The position numbers were made by a program, and so were the translations under genes. Below, piece after piece: positions 10,954-22,902 of a stretch of DNA of 64,000 bases (within the stretch, counting starts at the first letter, position 1; each line of letters begins with the position of its first letter). The notes under the pieces were generated by a model that ran no database searches, had not been told where the DNA came from, and saw nothing but the letters and a program-made list of their open reading frames with translations. Location: positions 29,065,439 to 29,129,438 of the forward strand of contig CM050450.1 of NCBI GenBank assembly GCA_027563935.2. The letters run 5' to 3'. Origin of the DNA: Costus lasius. Lineage: Eukaryota; Streptophyta; Magnoliopsida; Zingiberales; Costaceae.

Positions 10954-13900
10954 CTAATGGTTGAGAAATCTCAAACCCATATTATTACAGTGCTTCTCAT
11001 GCTTCTGCTGCGCCAGGGGCTTGGTAAGCGGGTCAGCCAGATTGTCGTCTGTATGAACCTTGCATATTTTGATCTCGCCACGATCAATGATCTCCCGGAT
11101 CAAGTGAAACCGTCTCTGTATGTGCTTGGACTTCTGGTGCGACCGTGGTTCCTTTGCTTGTGCGATGGCTTCAGTGTTATCACAGAAGATAACCAAAGGA
11201 TCTGCACTCGAAGGAACGACACCAAGTTCTCTCACGAACTTACGAATCCACACTGCCTCCTTGGATGCTTCCGAGGCTGCAACATACTCGGCTTCTGTTG
11301 TGGAATCAGCAACAGTAGACTTTTTGAAACTCTTCCACACCACTGCTCCACCATTCAAGCTAAAAACATAGCCTGATTGCGATCGGAAATCATCCTGGTC
11401 CGACTGGAACGAAGCGTCAGTATATCCTTCTATACTGAGTTCTTCCTGACCACCATATATCAAGAACATATCTTTGGTCCTCCGCAGATATTTTAAAAGG
11501 TTCTTGACTGCAATCCAGTGCGCCATACCTGGATTACTTTGGAATCGACTGGTCACGCTTAACCCGTAAGCGACGTCTGGGCGAGTACACAACATCGCAT
11601 ACATAATGGACCCAATAGCCGAAGCATAAGGCGTATTATCCATTTCATCTTTCTCAGTCTGTGTTTGTGGACACTGACTCTTCGAAAGATTCAGACCATG
11701 TCTGACTGGAAGATATCCTCGTTTAGAATTCTCTAAATGAAATCTCTCCAGGACTTTATCGATGTAAGTACTCTGGCACAGCCCGAGAAGCCTCTTAGAT
11801 CTATCCCTGTAGATCTTCACACCTAATACATAGGCTGCTTCTCCTAGATCTTTCATCTGGAAACATTTCCTTAGCCATGCTTTAACAGCATGCATTTCAG
11901 GAATATCGTTTCCAATGATTAAGATATCATCGACGTAGAGGACTAGGAAAGTAATCACGCTCCCACTAAACCTCTTATATACACACGGGTCATCCTCGTT
12001 CTTGATGAAACCAAACTCAGAGATTGATTCATCAAAACGAATATTCCAGCTTCTAGATGCTTGTTTAAGTCCATAAATGGACTTCTTTAACATGCATATT
12101 TTATGACGATCTGATGGATTAGTGAAACCTTCAGGTTGTGTCATATACACATCCTCATCCAGATTTCCATTAAGGAAAGCGGTCTTCACATCCATCTGCC
12201 AGATCTCATAATCGTAATATGCTGCTATCGCGAAAAGAATTCGAATAGACTTAAACATGGCTACAGGTGAGAAAGTTTCATCATAATCTATCCCGTAGAT
12301 TTGTTTGAAACCTTTCGCAACAAGCCTGCCTTTATAGGTAACCACGTTACCATCCATGTCAATCTTCTTCTTGAAGATCCATTTACAGCCTATAGGGATA
12401 ACTCCCGGAGGCGGATCAACCAAATCCCAGACTTGGTTATCTGACATGGAGTCCATCTCGGCTCGCATAGCATCAAGCCATCTAGCTGACTCCGGTCCAC
12501 TGACCGCATCCGCATAAGTCAGGGGTTCATCATTATCAATGATGTAGACTCCGTCATAGCGCTCAGGCTGTCGACGGATCCTTCCCGATCTTCGCGGTTC
12601 CCGTGATATCTGAGCCTCAGGTTGTTCAGTAACCTGTTCTACCGGCTCAGGCTCATCCAACTGTGCTTGACTACTTTGTCCTTCCTCTGGATTCTCATCC
12701 AGCTTTATTTCTCTCCCACTGGCTTCTTGCAGAAGAAACTCCTTCTCAAGAAAAATGGCCGTCCGAGCAACAAATACCTTGTTCTCTTTGGGATCGTAGA
12801 AATAATAACCCTTAGTTTCCTTAGGGTAACCGACAAAGATACATTTCTCAGATCTGCTCTCCAGTTTCCCAGAGGCGAGCTTTTTGACATAAGCCTCGCA
12901 ACCCCAGATCCTGATAAATGTCAAGCTCGGCTGTTTCCCATACCATAACTCGTATGGAGTCTTTGAAACTGCCTTGGATGGCACTCGGTTTAGTACCTTT
13001 GCAGCTGTTTCCAGTGCAAATCCCCAAAAGGAGTATGGAAGAGTAGCCTGACTCATCATAGAACGAACCATATCAAGTAACGTTCTATTTCTCCTCTCGG
13101 ACACACCATTCCATTGCGGTGTTCCTGGTGGAGTGAGCTGTGAGATAATCCCACACTCCTTCAGATAGTCAGTAAACGCATGACTTAGGTATTCTCCACC
13201 TCGATCAGAACGAAGTGCCTTGATATTTCGGCCTAGCTGATTCTGTACTTCATTTTTGAACTCTTTGAACTTGTCAAAAGATTCACTTTTATGTCTCATT
13301 AAATAGACATACCCATATCTACTGAAATCATCAGTAAAGGTAATGAAGTACTGATAGCCACCTCTGGCATTTTTACTAAATGGCCCACACACATCACTGT
13401 GTATAAGGTCAAGTAAACCTGAAGCCCTTTGACCTTTGTGAAGAAAAGGAGACTTCGTCATTTTACCCATTAAACAAGCTTTGCATGTATCAATCTCCTC
13501 ATAGGAGAATGATCCCAGCAGTCCATGATCATGCAACCGCTTAATGCGCTTCTTGTTAATATGGCCTAAACGACTATGCCATAGCAAGGTGCTGTCATCA
13601 GCATACTTGGCTTTCTTATTATCAATGTTTTGTATAGAATATTCCATGTCCAACATGAATAACCCATTGTTAATTGAACCAGTAGCATAAACAATATTAT
13701 CAAGAGTAATATAACACTTTGAAATCTTGCATTCAAAGGAAAACCCTTTCCTGACAAGAGCAGGAATAGAGATAATATTTTTGGTAATACTGGGTACAAA
13801 ATAACAATTGTTTAATTCTAATACAATGCCAGATGGTAATGAGATGAAATAGTCTCCTACAGCAACAGCAGCAACCCGTGCCCCGTTTCCAACTCGTAGG

Positions 13901-14838
13901 TCCACCTCATGCTGTCCCACCTGTCTTCTTCTCTTGAGTTCCTGCACATTTGAACAAATGTGAACTCCACATGCAGTGTCCAACACCCATGAAATGGAAG
14001 AAGAAGATAACATGACCTCAGTCACATATATACCTGAGCCAGAAGCAATGCTTCCCCTCTTATCTCCTTGGAGCGCTTTACAGTCCTTTTTCCAGTGACC
14101 CAGCTGGCCACAGTGGAAACACCTGTTGTCCTTTGACCGCTTTACCTTCTGTTTCAGAGCCTTGCTGTAACTCTTGACAGGGGCTTTGCCCTTCTTCCCC
14201 TTCTTCTTGTTCCTGGAAGGAACCATTAAGACAGAGGTTGAAGGCTTTCCCTTCAGAGTCTCCTCAGTAGTCAAGAGCATATTCAGCAGCTCTGCCGGAG
14301 TACAATCGATTTTGTTCATATTAAAGTTAATAATGAACGCATCGAAAGAGGGCGGGAGAGACTGCAGAATAATGTCTACAGCAAGCTCCTGGTTGATGGT
14401 ATGCCCCAGTTTCTCCAGAGCCTCCTTGTGCCCAATCATCTTGAGCACGTGAGCTCCCACTGGGCTCCCTTCAGCCAGTTTGCTCTGAAAGAAAAGCTTT
14501 GTCAGATTATAGCGTTCTGTCCTCGCCTGTGCAGCATACAGCATCTTGAGGTTCGCTATAATCTCTATAGCCGACATATCCTCATGCTGACGTTGCAGCG
14601 GTGGCGTCATAGACGCTAGCATCAGGCAAGCGACATCAATGCTATCATTGACATGCTTTTCATAGGCATCACGAACCGCCCTTGCGGCGTTCGCAGCGGG
14701 TTGAGGCGGCACAGTCGTCTCGAGGACATACAGTTTCCTCTCTGCCTTAAGAACGATCTTAAGGTGTCCGAACCAGTCTGAGAAGTTTGGCCCAGCAAAG
14801 TTCTCCCTTTCCAGTAGGGATCGCACATTGAAGCTCAT
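10954..14838 (-). CDS. Intact copia gag-pol polyprotein of E2
   Basis: 1294 codons without interruption. Domains in copia order: gag (about 1-235) with zinc knuckle CFHCGQLGHWKKDC (C240, C243, H248, C253); protease with DTAC at 287-290; integrase zinc finger H-x4-H...C-x2-C (about 421-455) and catalytic D482, D545, E581 with DD(35)E spacing; reverse transcriptase from about 780 with YVDD at 968-971; RNase H with acidic residues near 1141, 1182 and 1220, ending in ADPLTKPLAQQKHEKH. This would make virus-like particles, copy the RNA and integrate the DNA. The start ATG aligns with the intact E6 start. Unlike other copies, E2 has a 6-codon upstream frame (14835-14855) whose TGA overlaps the gag ATG. 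The protease triad reads DTA rather than DTG/DSG, as in all family A copies here. Likely functional, unproven. Confidence 0.93.
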   Translation of the reverse strand: MSFNVRSLLERENFAGPNFSDWFGHLKIVLKAERKLYVLETTVPPQPAANAARAVRDAYEKHVNDSIDVACLMLASMTPPLQRQHEDMSAIEIIANLKMLYAAQARTERYNLTKLFFQSKLAEGSPVGAHVLKMIGHKEALEKLGHTINQELAVDIILQSLPPSFDAFIINFNMNKIDCTPAELLNMLLTTEETLKGKPSTSVLMVPSRNKKKGKKGKAPVKSYSKALKQKVKRSKDNRCFHCGQLGHWKKDCKALQGDKRGSIASGSGIYVTEVMLSSSSISWVLDTACGVHICSNVQELKRRRQVGQHEVDLRVGNGARVAAVAVGDYFISLPSGIVLELNNCYFVPSITKNIISIPALVRKGFSFECKISKCYITLDNIVYATGSINNGLFMLDMEYSIQNIDNKKAKYADDSTLLWHSRLGHINKKRIKRLHDHGLLGSFSYEEIDTCKACLMGKMTKSPFLHKGQRASGLLDLIHSDVCGPFSKNARGGYQYFITFTDDFSRYGYVYLMRHKSESFDKFKEFKNEVQNQLGRNIKALRSDRGGEYLSHAFTDYLKECGIISQLTPPGTPQWNGVSERRNRTLLDMVRSMMSQATLPYSFWGFALETAAKVLNRVPSKAVSKTPYELWYGKQPSLTFIRIWGCEAYVKKLASGKLESRSEKCIFVGYPKETKGYYFYDPKENKVFVARTAIFLEKEFLLQEASGREIKLDENPEEGQSSQAQLDEPEPVEQVTEQPEAQISREPRRSGRIRRQPERYDGVYIIDNDEPLTYADAVSGPESARWLDAMRAEMDSMSDNQVWDLVDPPPGVIPIGCKWIFKKKIDMDGNVVTYKGRLVAKGFKQIYGIDYDETFSPVAMFKSIRILFAIAAYYDYEIWQMDVKTAFLNGNLDEDVYMTQPEGFTNPSDRHKICMLKKSIYGLKQASRSWNIRFDESISEFGFIKNEDDPCVYKRFSGSVITFLVLYVDDILIIGNDIPEMHAVKAWLRKCFQMKDLGEAAYVLGVKIYRDRSKRLLGLCQSTYIDKVLERFHLENSKRGYLPVRHGLNLSKSQCPQTQTEKDEMDNTPYASAIGSIMYAMLCTRPDVAYGLSVTSRFQSNPGMAHWIAVKNLLKYLRRTKDMFLIYGGQEELSIEGYTDASFQSDQDDFRSQSGYVFSLNGGAVVWKSFKKSTVADSTTEAEYVAASEASKEAVWIRKFVRELGVVPSSADPLVIFCDNTEAIAQAKEPRSHQKSKHIQRRFHLIREIIDRGEIKICKVHTDDNLADPLTKPLAQQKHEKHCNNMGLRFLNH

Positions 14839-14859
14839 GGTGTTCGTTGCTGCATGAAT

Positions 14860-15018
14860 CTACAACAATGCAAGAACAGCAAGGTCAGTATCAATGTTAA
14901 GAATCAATCAGGACTTAAGAATGATTCTTTTTCTCACTATTTTATCTGGCTGAAAAATCCAGCAAAACAGCCCGAAAGAGTAGAACTCTTTTAGTGAGAT
15001 GGGATCCAGATTTCATAC
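14860..15018 (-). other. Predicted leader intron in E2
   Basis: On the minus strand a GTATG donor (at 15018) leads to a TACTGAC branch-point match and a T-rich TTGTAG acceptor (ending 14860), 159 bp, just upstream of the gag ATG. The same signals at the same distance occur in E6 and E8 (159 bp), E4 (158 bp) and E3 (157 bp). No transcript is available, so splicing is an inference. Confidence 0.5.
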
Positions 15019-16597
15019 TTGGTCTCCGCGTCCCGCTCAGGCGAGATAAGATGCACAGAGATGACAAGCACTAATTTCTGGTAGGCTGTCCCAGCCAATC
15101 GCCAACCCGTGCGATTCCCCTTCACCTGGGCAATCCAGCAGACTGTGCCAACTGAGTTGGTACAACACAGTCTTTGATCCCTCAGATGGCTGCCTCCATG
15201 CGCTACCATATGCGCCACATATGTAGCCTACATGGTCAAGCTGACCCGACCTACTCCCTGGACCACCACGTGCTATGCTGAGCAACGAGAAGCGATAAAT
15301 CCCTTCTCTGTAACACGCAGGTGTAATCCCGCACCGTCTGAAGATAGATGGACGTGCCCACTGAGTGGGTACAACACGGCTCCAACGATAGTCAGAACAG
15401 TGAGGTTTCGCGTCAGAAGGCATTACGTGCTTGATATTTTAGCGTTTGGATTTTAACGGTCTTTTATCTTCTTACTATCAGGCAAATCCTATGGCTATAG
15501 CAGAAGATAAATAACTCATGCAATTCTAATTATTAAACAATAAAAGAAAGCATGGATCTTATGTGGTAAAAGCCCATAGCCTAAGTAAGACCTTAATCAA
15601 CTTAAGTCTTCACTTGCTTTTCTTGGGTCTTTTGCATCTCATCTGGTCCAACCCAGGGACCTAGCGCTCAATGCAGCTCAGGTGCGCCCACCAGCTGAAT
15701 GCGCCTCTGCGATGTGTGCTTTTGTGCTCTTGTCTAATCAAAAATATTTTGATCTATCTAGACAAGCTTGACTCGCAGGTCAATTATACAAATTAATTAA
15801 AAATGTGATTCGCAGATCACAATAAAAATTAATTTACAAGTTTAATTCCAGGCTCGCAGGCCCCAGCACAGCACACATTAAATTGGGCATCCCACATAAG
15901 ATTAAATAAACAAACATCATGGCATCATGCAATCAACATGTGATCCATTATAAAGAAAATAAAAGTTTTGAAAACCCATTGGCATCAATTTTAATTTTCT
16001 TATGTGCCCTACAACCTTACAACGGTCCATTGATAGGGATCCACTCAACAATCTAGTTAGATCCATGCCCTTTCATGCACCAAGTCCTAACTGACTCGAG
16101 TTGACCTAATGGTCAACCATGCATGCGCCAAGGGCTGAACAACCAACATGAGTTCTGGCAAGCGGGTGTGACCCCGGGCCTAACTCATGTCTGTTCACTG
16201 GTTGTCTCAACCAGACCTCGCTACACGCCTGTGATGCAATCGACCTATAGCCACCTCGTGCTTGTGCACAGGTGCCATCTGGTCGATCCATCTAGGCTGT
16301 CAGATGGTCTGATCAGACTATGTGGATCTAACCTAGAGGGTGACTTCAACCCCATCAACCCGTCTAAGGGTTTATAGTAAGTGCATATAGATCTAAATGT
16401 TTGCGCGCAAGTAGATATAAGTTTTGATGAAATACCATTCAACATACTTAACATGCGCCAACAAGAACATGCATAAACATGAACATCACACATGCGCCAA
16501 ACACCTAAAACCTAGCATGTGGTTGCGCATGTGAAATAGATCTATACTAACAAGGATCACAAAACAAACAAAGCAATCATATGAACATATATTAACC

Positions 16598-16609
16598 GCT
16601 TTGATACCA
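16598..16609 (-). other. E2 primer binding site (initiator Met tRNA)
   Basis: The minus strand reads TGGTATCAAAGC two bases inside the 5' LTR end. It matches the TGGTATCAGAGC complement of the initiator-Met tRNA 3' end with one mismatch; E3 and E4 match exactly. Minus-strand DNA synthesis starts here. Confidence 0.85.
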
Positions 16610-16611
16610 AT

Positions 16612-18319
16612 TGTTAGGGTCCCCTTCAAGGGGGAGCGAGAAACCCTAAGGTGAGTACCCCTTTCAAGAGGGGGGCGCAAGTGACCTTTCTTTGTCTTAG
16701 CAGCGGAATTAGGGTTTCACATTTGATCGCATGCTATACATTCATATGATCAACTTAAACATCAAGTGAAAGATGCGTTACCATGGCCATGAGAAGGAGG
16801 CGGCTTGGAAGCAAAGACCAAGAGAGATCTTCTCCACAAGTGACGCACACAAGAAGAGAGATGGCTTCTTCTTGTTGATCTTTGTGCTAGCAAAGATCTT
16901 CAAGTGTCCTTGCCGAATGGAAGGGATGGGAGACGAGATCTTGCTTGGGCGAGAGCTCCACACGTTCGTCCACCTCTCCTCCACATGCAAATTGCAAGAA
17001 GCCAAGCGAAGTGAAGTCAAGTGGTGAACGGCTTGGCGTTAGGCGCTTTGAAGAAGAGGCCTTGATGACTTACCATAAATGGAAGCATGCACTCATAAAC
17101 GACCAAAACGCCTTCACCCTTTCGAACCATGCGTTCACATAAGTGAACCGGTTCTCTTTTGGTTCAATTGCATTTGGTTCAACAAACCAAATCAAATAAG
17201 CCCAAGCCCCCTTTGGTCTAGATCATATCAAACCCTAAGGTTCAAGATCTAACCGTTCATCTCCTGATGCTCCTGATCTCACCGATCTAGCATCACCTCT
17301 CTCGATCGAAGCTTACCGATCTCAAGCCCTAATCAATCAAACATGATCAGACCAGATCTCACTTACAATCAGAGATTAAATCCCTTTAAACTGAACCCAA
17401 ACAATTCAGTCCACACGATCTGACTCAAGTAAGCCATATCATCAAATTGTGCGACCCTGAGGGTTTCCTTTAAATGTCGGTAACGATAACTTTCGTTATC
17501 ACGATCAGTGAGGGGTATCTAGCAACACATCACTGTCTCCCGATATAAAGGAAAGAGTCTTCCAAGACTACTCCCAAAACACAGCACAAGGGTGAATGCA
17601 CTTCACTAGGCATACATGTTTCCTTTGCCACTGGATGTTCTTATTGGACAAGCGTGTCAAGCCTGTGACTCCAATATGATGAGCATGATTAGATCAGATG
17701 AACATAGTCACCTGGGTATGGCCATACACTTTCTCAATCATCTCATTCAGGGGGGCCCCTTTAGAACACCACACTCCTTGAACAAGGAGACGGCAATCCT
17801 TTATCTATCACTAGTGTCCTAACCTGACTCATGATCATTATCCAAGATAGTCTATAATCATTATGTTTCAAATGATATTGAACTACCTCAAAACAATGAC
17901 AATCATCATCTAGAAACACAAGTGATCTCAAGTCAGAGGACATGTGCCACTTGATGCAAACAAGGATTATTCACATTGTGACAAGCAATTGAATATCCTA
18001 GTAGGGTCTGTCTAGTACATCCAATGTACCCATGAGTCTACATCTTATTCCATGCTCGAAGCATCCTATAAGATTAGAACACATATTAGTCTCAATCATA
18101 TCAAGGCTGTCTCATGTTCACCAAGATATCTCGACTAAGGACATATGCATGTCAGCCTAGCTGAACAGCATTGAGACATTATTCAGAAGCACAGTTATTG
18201 CAGCAGACAATGTAACAAACTGAATAATAACCATTGCCTTTATAAACACAAGAGTTTATTACATGATACTTTTACAATCCCAAGGCCTCAAACATTAGCC
18301 TTAAGGGCATACCCTAACA
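16612..18319 (-). repeat. E2 5' LTR
   Basis: 1708 bp, same length as the 3' LTR at 9226-10933 and nearly identical. Hairpins at 17485-17500 (loop GAAA) and 16877-16898 (CTAGCA loop, 8-bp stem). The right end ccctaaca at 18319 abuts the target duplication gaaaa (18320-18324). Confidence 0.93.
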
Positions 18320-19868
18320 GAAAAGATAGGTTAGAACATTACCATTGCCATGCTTTGAGTGGCGGCTTGGAGGAAGAAAGAGGCGAATGCTTCTTCTCCA
18401 AAGGAATCACACACAAGATGAAGTTTGCTTCTTCCTTGTGCTCCTTGTGCTAGCAAAGACACTAAGGAGTCTTTGATCGTGTGATGAGATGTTTTTCTAC
18501 TTGCTGGCCGAACTCCCTGGTGCTGTTCATAAAAACGAACCACACACACACGAGAGAAGAAAGGGGCGAGAGGCGTTCACCGTTCGAAAACGTGGGGCGT
18601 TCCAAAAGAAAAATCGACTTCCAAATATAGTAAGTACATAACTCCTTCTTTAAGTCCCCATGAAGCCATCGAAAACTCCTCTCCCCTTTGAACCATGCGT
18701 TCATATAAGTGAACCGGTTCAATTTCATTTGGTTCAAGAACCAACTCGAACCAGCCATGGTCTTGATCTCTCTGAACCTCATGGTTCAAGATCTAACCAC
18801 ACATCTCAATGAACCTCTTGATCTTTACGATCAAGCATCAATTCTGCCGATCGAAGCTTACCGATCATATGCCCTAATCAATCAAACATGATCAGACTAG
18901 ATCTCACTTCCAATCAGAGTTTAAATTGCTTTAAACTGAACTAGAATAATTCCAGTCCACACGATCTGACAAAAGTAAGCCATATCATCAAATTGTGCGA
19001 CCCTAAGGGTTTCCTTCAATGTCGGTAACGATAACTTATGTTATCACGATCAGAGAAGGGTATCTAGCAACACATCACTGTCTCCTGATATGAAGGAAAG
19101 AGTCTTCCAAGACTACTCCCAAACCATAGCACAAGTGTGAATCCAATTCACCCAGCATACTTGTTCCCTTTGCCACTGGATGTTCTCGTTGGACAAGCCT
19201 GTCAAGCCTGTAATTCCAACACGATGAGAATGGTTAGATCAGATGAACATAGTCATCTGGGTATGGCCATACACTTTCTCAACCATCTCATCCAGAGGGG
19301 GCCCCTTTAGAACATCACACTCCAACTAGGAGAGGCAATCCTATATCTATCACTAGTGTCCTAACATCACTCATGCCCACTATCCAAGATAATCCTTAAC
19401 CATTATCTTTCAAATGATATTGAAGTACCTCAAGACAATGCCAATCATCACTTAGAAACACAAGTGATCTCAAGTCAAAGGGAATATGCCACTTGCTTGC
19501 TTATAAGGATTTATTCACATTGTGACAAACAATTGAATATCCTAAGTAGGGTCAGTCAAGTACATCCAATGCACCTATGTGTCTAAATCTTATTCCATAC
19601 TCGAAGCATCCTATAAGACCAGAACACATATTAGTCTCAATCATATCAAGGCTGTCTCATGTTCACCAAGATATCTCGACTAAGGACAACTCTGAATGTC
19701 AGCAAAGCTGAACATCATTGAGACATTACTCAGAGGTATACATACAGCAGCAGACAATGCAACAATCTGAATAACAACAATTGCCTTTATAAACATATAC
19801 TCAGTTTATACATGATACTGATAATAACCCAAGGCCTCAAACATTAGCCTTAAGGGCATACCCCAACA
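18320..19868 (-). repeat. E3 3' LTR, inner part (LTR start)
   Basis: Resumes E3 after E2. 18320-18324 is the target duplication copy gaaaa; the rest matches 34766-35365 of the 5' LTR and then runs to ccccaaca at 19868, beside the purine tract. Contains the GATAAC hairpin at 19030-19045, where the loop is ATAA on the minus strand, the only copy that does not fit GNRA. Confidence 0.9.
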
Positions 19869-19888
19869 ATCTCCCACTTGCACTTAAA

Positions 19889-22800
19889 CTAATGGTTGAG
19901 AAATCTCAAACCCATATTATTACAGTGCTTTTCATGCTTCTGCTGCGCCAGAGGCTTTGTAAGCGGGTCAGCTAGATTGTCATCTGTATGTACCTTGCAG
20001 ATCTTGATCTCTCCTCGATCTATGATCTCACGGATCAAATGAAACCTTCTCTGTATGTGCTTGGACTTCTGGTGTGACCGTGGTTCCTTTGCTTGAGCAA
20101 TCGCTCCAGTGTTATCACAGAAGATAACCAATGGGTCTGCACTTGAAGGAACAACACCAAGTTCTTGAATGAACTTACGAATCCATACTGCCTCCTTTGA
20201 TGCTTCTGAGGCTGCAACATACTCGGCTTCTGTTGTAGAATCAGCAACAATTGATTGTTTGAAACTCTTCCACACCACTGCTCCTCCATTCAAGCTAAAA
20301 ACATAGCCTGATTGCGATCGGAAATCGTCTTAGTCAGATTGGAACGAAGCGTCAGTATATCCTTCAATACTGAGTTCTTCCTGACCTCCATAAATCAAGA
20401 ACATATCTTTGGTTCTCCGAAGATATTTCAAAATATTCTTGACAGCAATCCAGTGTGCCTTCCCTGGATTACTTTGGAACCGACTGGTCACGCTTAACCC
20501 GTAAGCGACGTCTGGGCGAGTACATAACATCGCATACATGATGGACCCAATAGCCGAAGCATAAGGCGTATTGTCCATCTCATCTTTCTCATATTGTGTT
20601 TGAGGACACTGGCTCTTTGAAAGATTCAGACCATGTCTGACTGGAAGATATCCTCTTTTAGAATTTTCTAAATGGAATCTCTCCAGGACCTTATCGATGT
20701 AAGTACTCTGGCACAGCCCGAGAAGCCTATTAGATCTATCTCTATAGATCTCCACACCTAATACATAGGCTGCTTCTCCTAAATCTTTCATCTGGAAACA
20801 TTTCCTTAACCATGCCTTGACTGCATGTAGTTCAGGAATATCGTTTCCAATGATTAAAATATCATCGACGTAGAGGACTAGGAAAGTAATCATGCTCCCA
20901 CTAAACCTCTTATATACACACGGGTCATCTTCATTTTTGATGAAACCAAATTCACAGACTGATTCATCAAAACGAATATTCCAGCTTCTCGATGCTTGTT
21001 TTAGTCCATAAATGGACTTCTTTAATTTGCATATCTTATGACGTTCTGATGGATTGATGAAACCTTCAGGCTGTGTCATATACACATCCTCTTCTAGTTT
21101 TCCATTAAGGAAAGCGGTCTTCACATCCATTTGCCAGATCTCATAATCATAATATGCTGCTATCGCGAGAATAATTCAAATGGACTTGAACATGGCTACA
21201 GGAGAGAAAGTTTCATCATAATCTATCCCGTAGATTTGTTTAAAACCTTTCGCAACTAGCCTGCCCTTATAGGTAACCACGTTACCATCCATGTCTTTCT
21301 TCTTTTTGAAGATCCACTTACAGCCTATAGGGATTACTCCCGGAGGCGGATCAACCAAATCCCAGACTTGGTTGTCTGACATGGAGTCCATCTCGGCTCG
21401 CATAGCTTCAAGCCATCTTGCTGATTCCGGTCCACTGACCGCGTCCGCATAAGTGAGGGGTTCATCATTAATGATGTAGACTCCGTCATAGCGCTCAGGC
21501 TGACGACGGATCCTTCCCGATCTACGCGGTTCCCGTGACATCTGAGCCTCAGGTTGAACATTAACCTGATCTATTGGCTCAGGCTCATCCAACTGAGCTT
21601 GACTACTTTGTCCCTCTTCTGGAATTTCATCCAGCTTTATTTCTCTCCCACTGGCCTCTTGCAGAAGAAATTCCTTCTCAAGAAAAATAGTCGTTCGAGC
21701 AACAAATACTTTGTTCTCTTTGGGATCGTAGAAATAATAACCCTTAGTTTCTTTAGGGTAACCGACAAATATACATTTATTTGATCTGCTTTCCAGTTTC
21801 CCAGAGGCGAGCTTTTTGACATAAGCCTCGCAACCCCAGATTTTAATAAATGTCAAGCTCGGCTGTTTCCCATACCATAACTCATATGACGTCTTTGAAA
21901 CGGCCTTGGATGGCACTCGGTTTAGCACCATTGCAGCTGTTTCCAGTGCAAATCCCCAAAAGGAGTAAGGTAGAGTAGCCTGACTTATCATAGAACGAAC
22001 CATATCCAATAAGGTTCTATTTCTCCTTTCGGACACACCATTCCATTGCGGTGTTCCTGGTGGAGTGAGCTGTGAGATAATCCCACACTCCTTCAGATAG
22101 TCAGTAAACTCACGACTCAAGTATTCTCCACCTCGATCTGAACGAAGTGCCTTGATATTTCGGCCTAACTGATTCTGTACTTCATTTTTGAATTCTTTGA
22201 ACTTGTCAAAAGATTCACTTTTATGTCTCATTAGATAGACATAACCATACCTACTGAAATCATCAGTAAAAGTAATGAAGTATGAATAGCCACCTCTTGC
22301 ATGTTTACTAAACGGCCCACACACATCACTGTGAATAAGGTCAAGTAAACATGAAGCCCTTTCACCTTTATTATTAAAAGGATTCTTCATCATTTTACCC
22401 ATTAAACAAGCTTTGCATGTATCAAGCTCCTCATAGGAGAATGATCCCAGCAGTCCATGATCATGCAACCGCTTAATGCGCTTCTTGTTAATATGGCCTA
22501 AACGACTATGCCATAGCAAGGTGCTATCATCAGTATGCTTGGCTTTCTTGTTATCAATTTGTTGTACAGAACATTCCATGTCCAACATGTATAACCCATT
22601 GTTAATCGACCCAGTTGCATAAACAATATTATCATATGAAATACAACACTGTGAAGTTTTGCATTCAAAAGAAAAACCTTTCCTGACAAGAGCAGGAATA
22701 GAGATAATATTCTTAGTTATGCTTGGTACAAAATAACAATTGTCAAGTTCTAATACAAAACCAGATGGTAAAGAGATGTTATATTCCCCTACAGCAACAG

Positions 22801-22902
22801 CAGCAACCCGTGCCCCGTTTACAACTCGTAGGTCCACCTCATGCTGTCCCACCTGTCTTCTTCTCTTGAGTTTCTGCACATTTGAACAAATGTGAACTCC
22901 AC
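19889..22902 (-). pseudogene. E3 pol: protease to RNase H, two nonsense codons, split by E4
   Basis: Together with 31952-32831 this gives one frame of about 1296 codons after removal of E4 and its 6-bp duplication, so no net frameshift. It includes the integrase zinc finger and DD35E residues, reverse transcriptase with YVDD, and RNase H. It is disabled by TGA at 21176-21178 (an Arg codon in the intact copies) and TAA at 20330-20332 (a Gln codon), both explained by single C-to-T changes. The protease start lies at the E4 insertion point, in the part encoding the DTACGVH region. The start codon of the whole frame is also lost (see the gag part). Confidence 0.92.

Larger units (their letters stand above)
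14839..16611 (-). other. E2 untranslated leader
   Basis: 1.77 kb between the primer site and gag. It holds a 128-codon frame at 15037-15423 (judged structural, see the rejected list), two stem-loops with the form CCMACTCAGTKGG, and a predicted intron at 14860-15018. It lacks the tRNA-like segment carried by E3, E4, E6 and E8: only one copy of the flanking atgcgcct is present, at 15699-15706. Otherwise it is collinear with the leaders of E4, E6 and E8. Confidence 0.85.
9226..18319 (-). mobile_element. Complete copia family A element E2
   Basis: A 9094-bp minus-strand element with two 1708-bp LTRs, initiator-Met primer site, leader, one 1294-codon frame and a purine tract. The target duplication gaaaa is exact at 9221-9225 and 18320-18324. 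LTR ends are TGTTAGGG and CCCTAACA, a perfect 8-bp terminal inverted repeat that differs from the TGTTGGGG start of the other copies. I count about 7 differences between its LTRs (for example near 9599/16985, 9785/17171, 10118/17504, and two near 10634), about 0.4%. Under an assumed 1.3e-8 substitutions per site per year this would be under 0.2 million years. It inserted into the 3' LTR of E3. Confidence 0.95.

Noticed and set aside
12622..12948. Plus-strand frame of about 108 codons inside E2 gag-pol (also at 37451-37777 and similar positions)
   Set aside because: It is the antisense shadow of the polyprotein linker and recurs at the same place in every copy.
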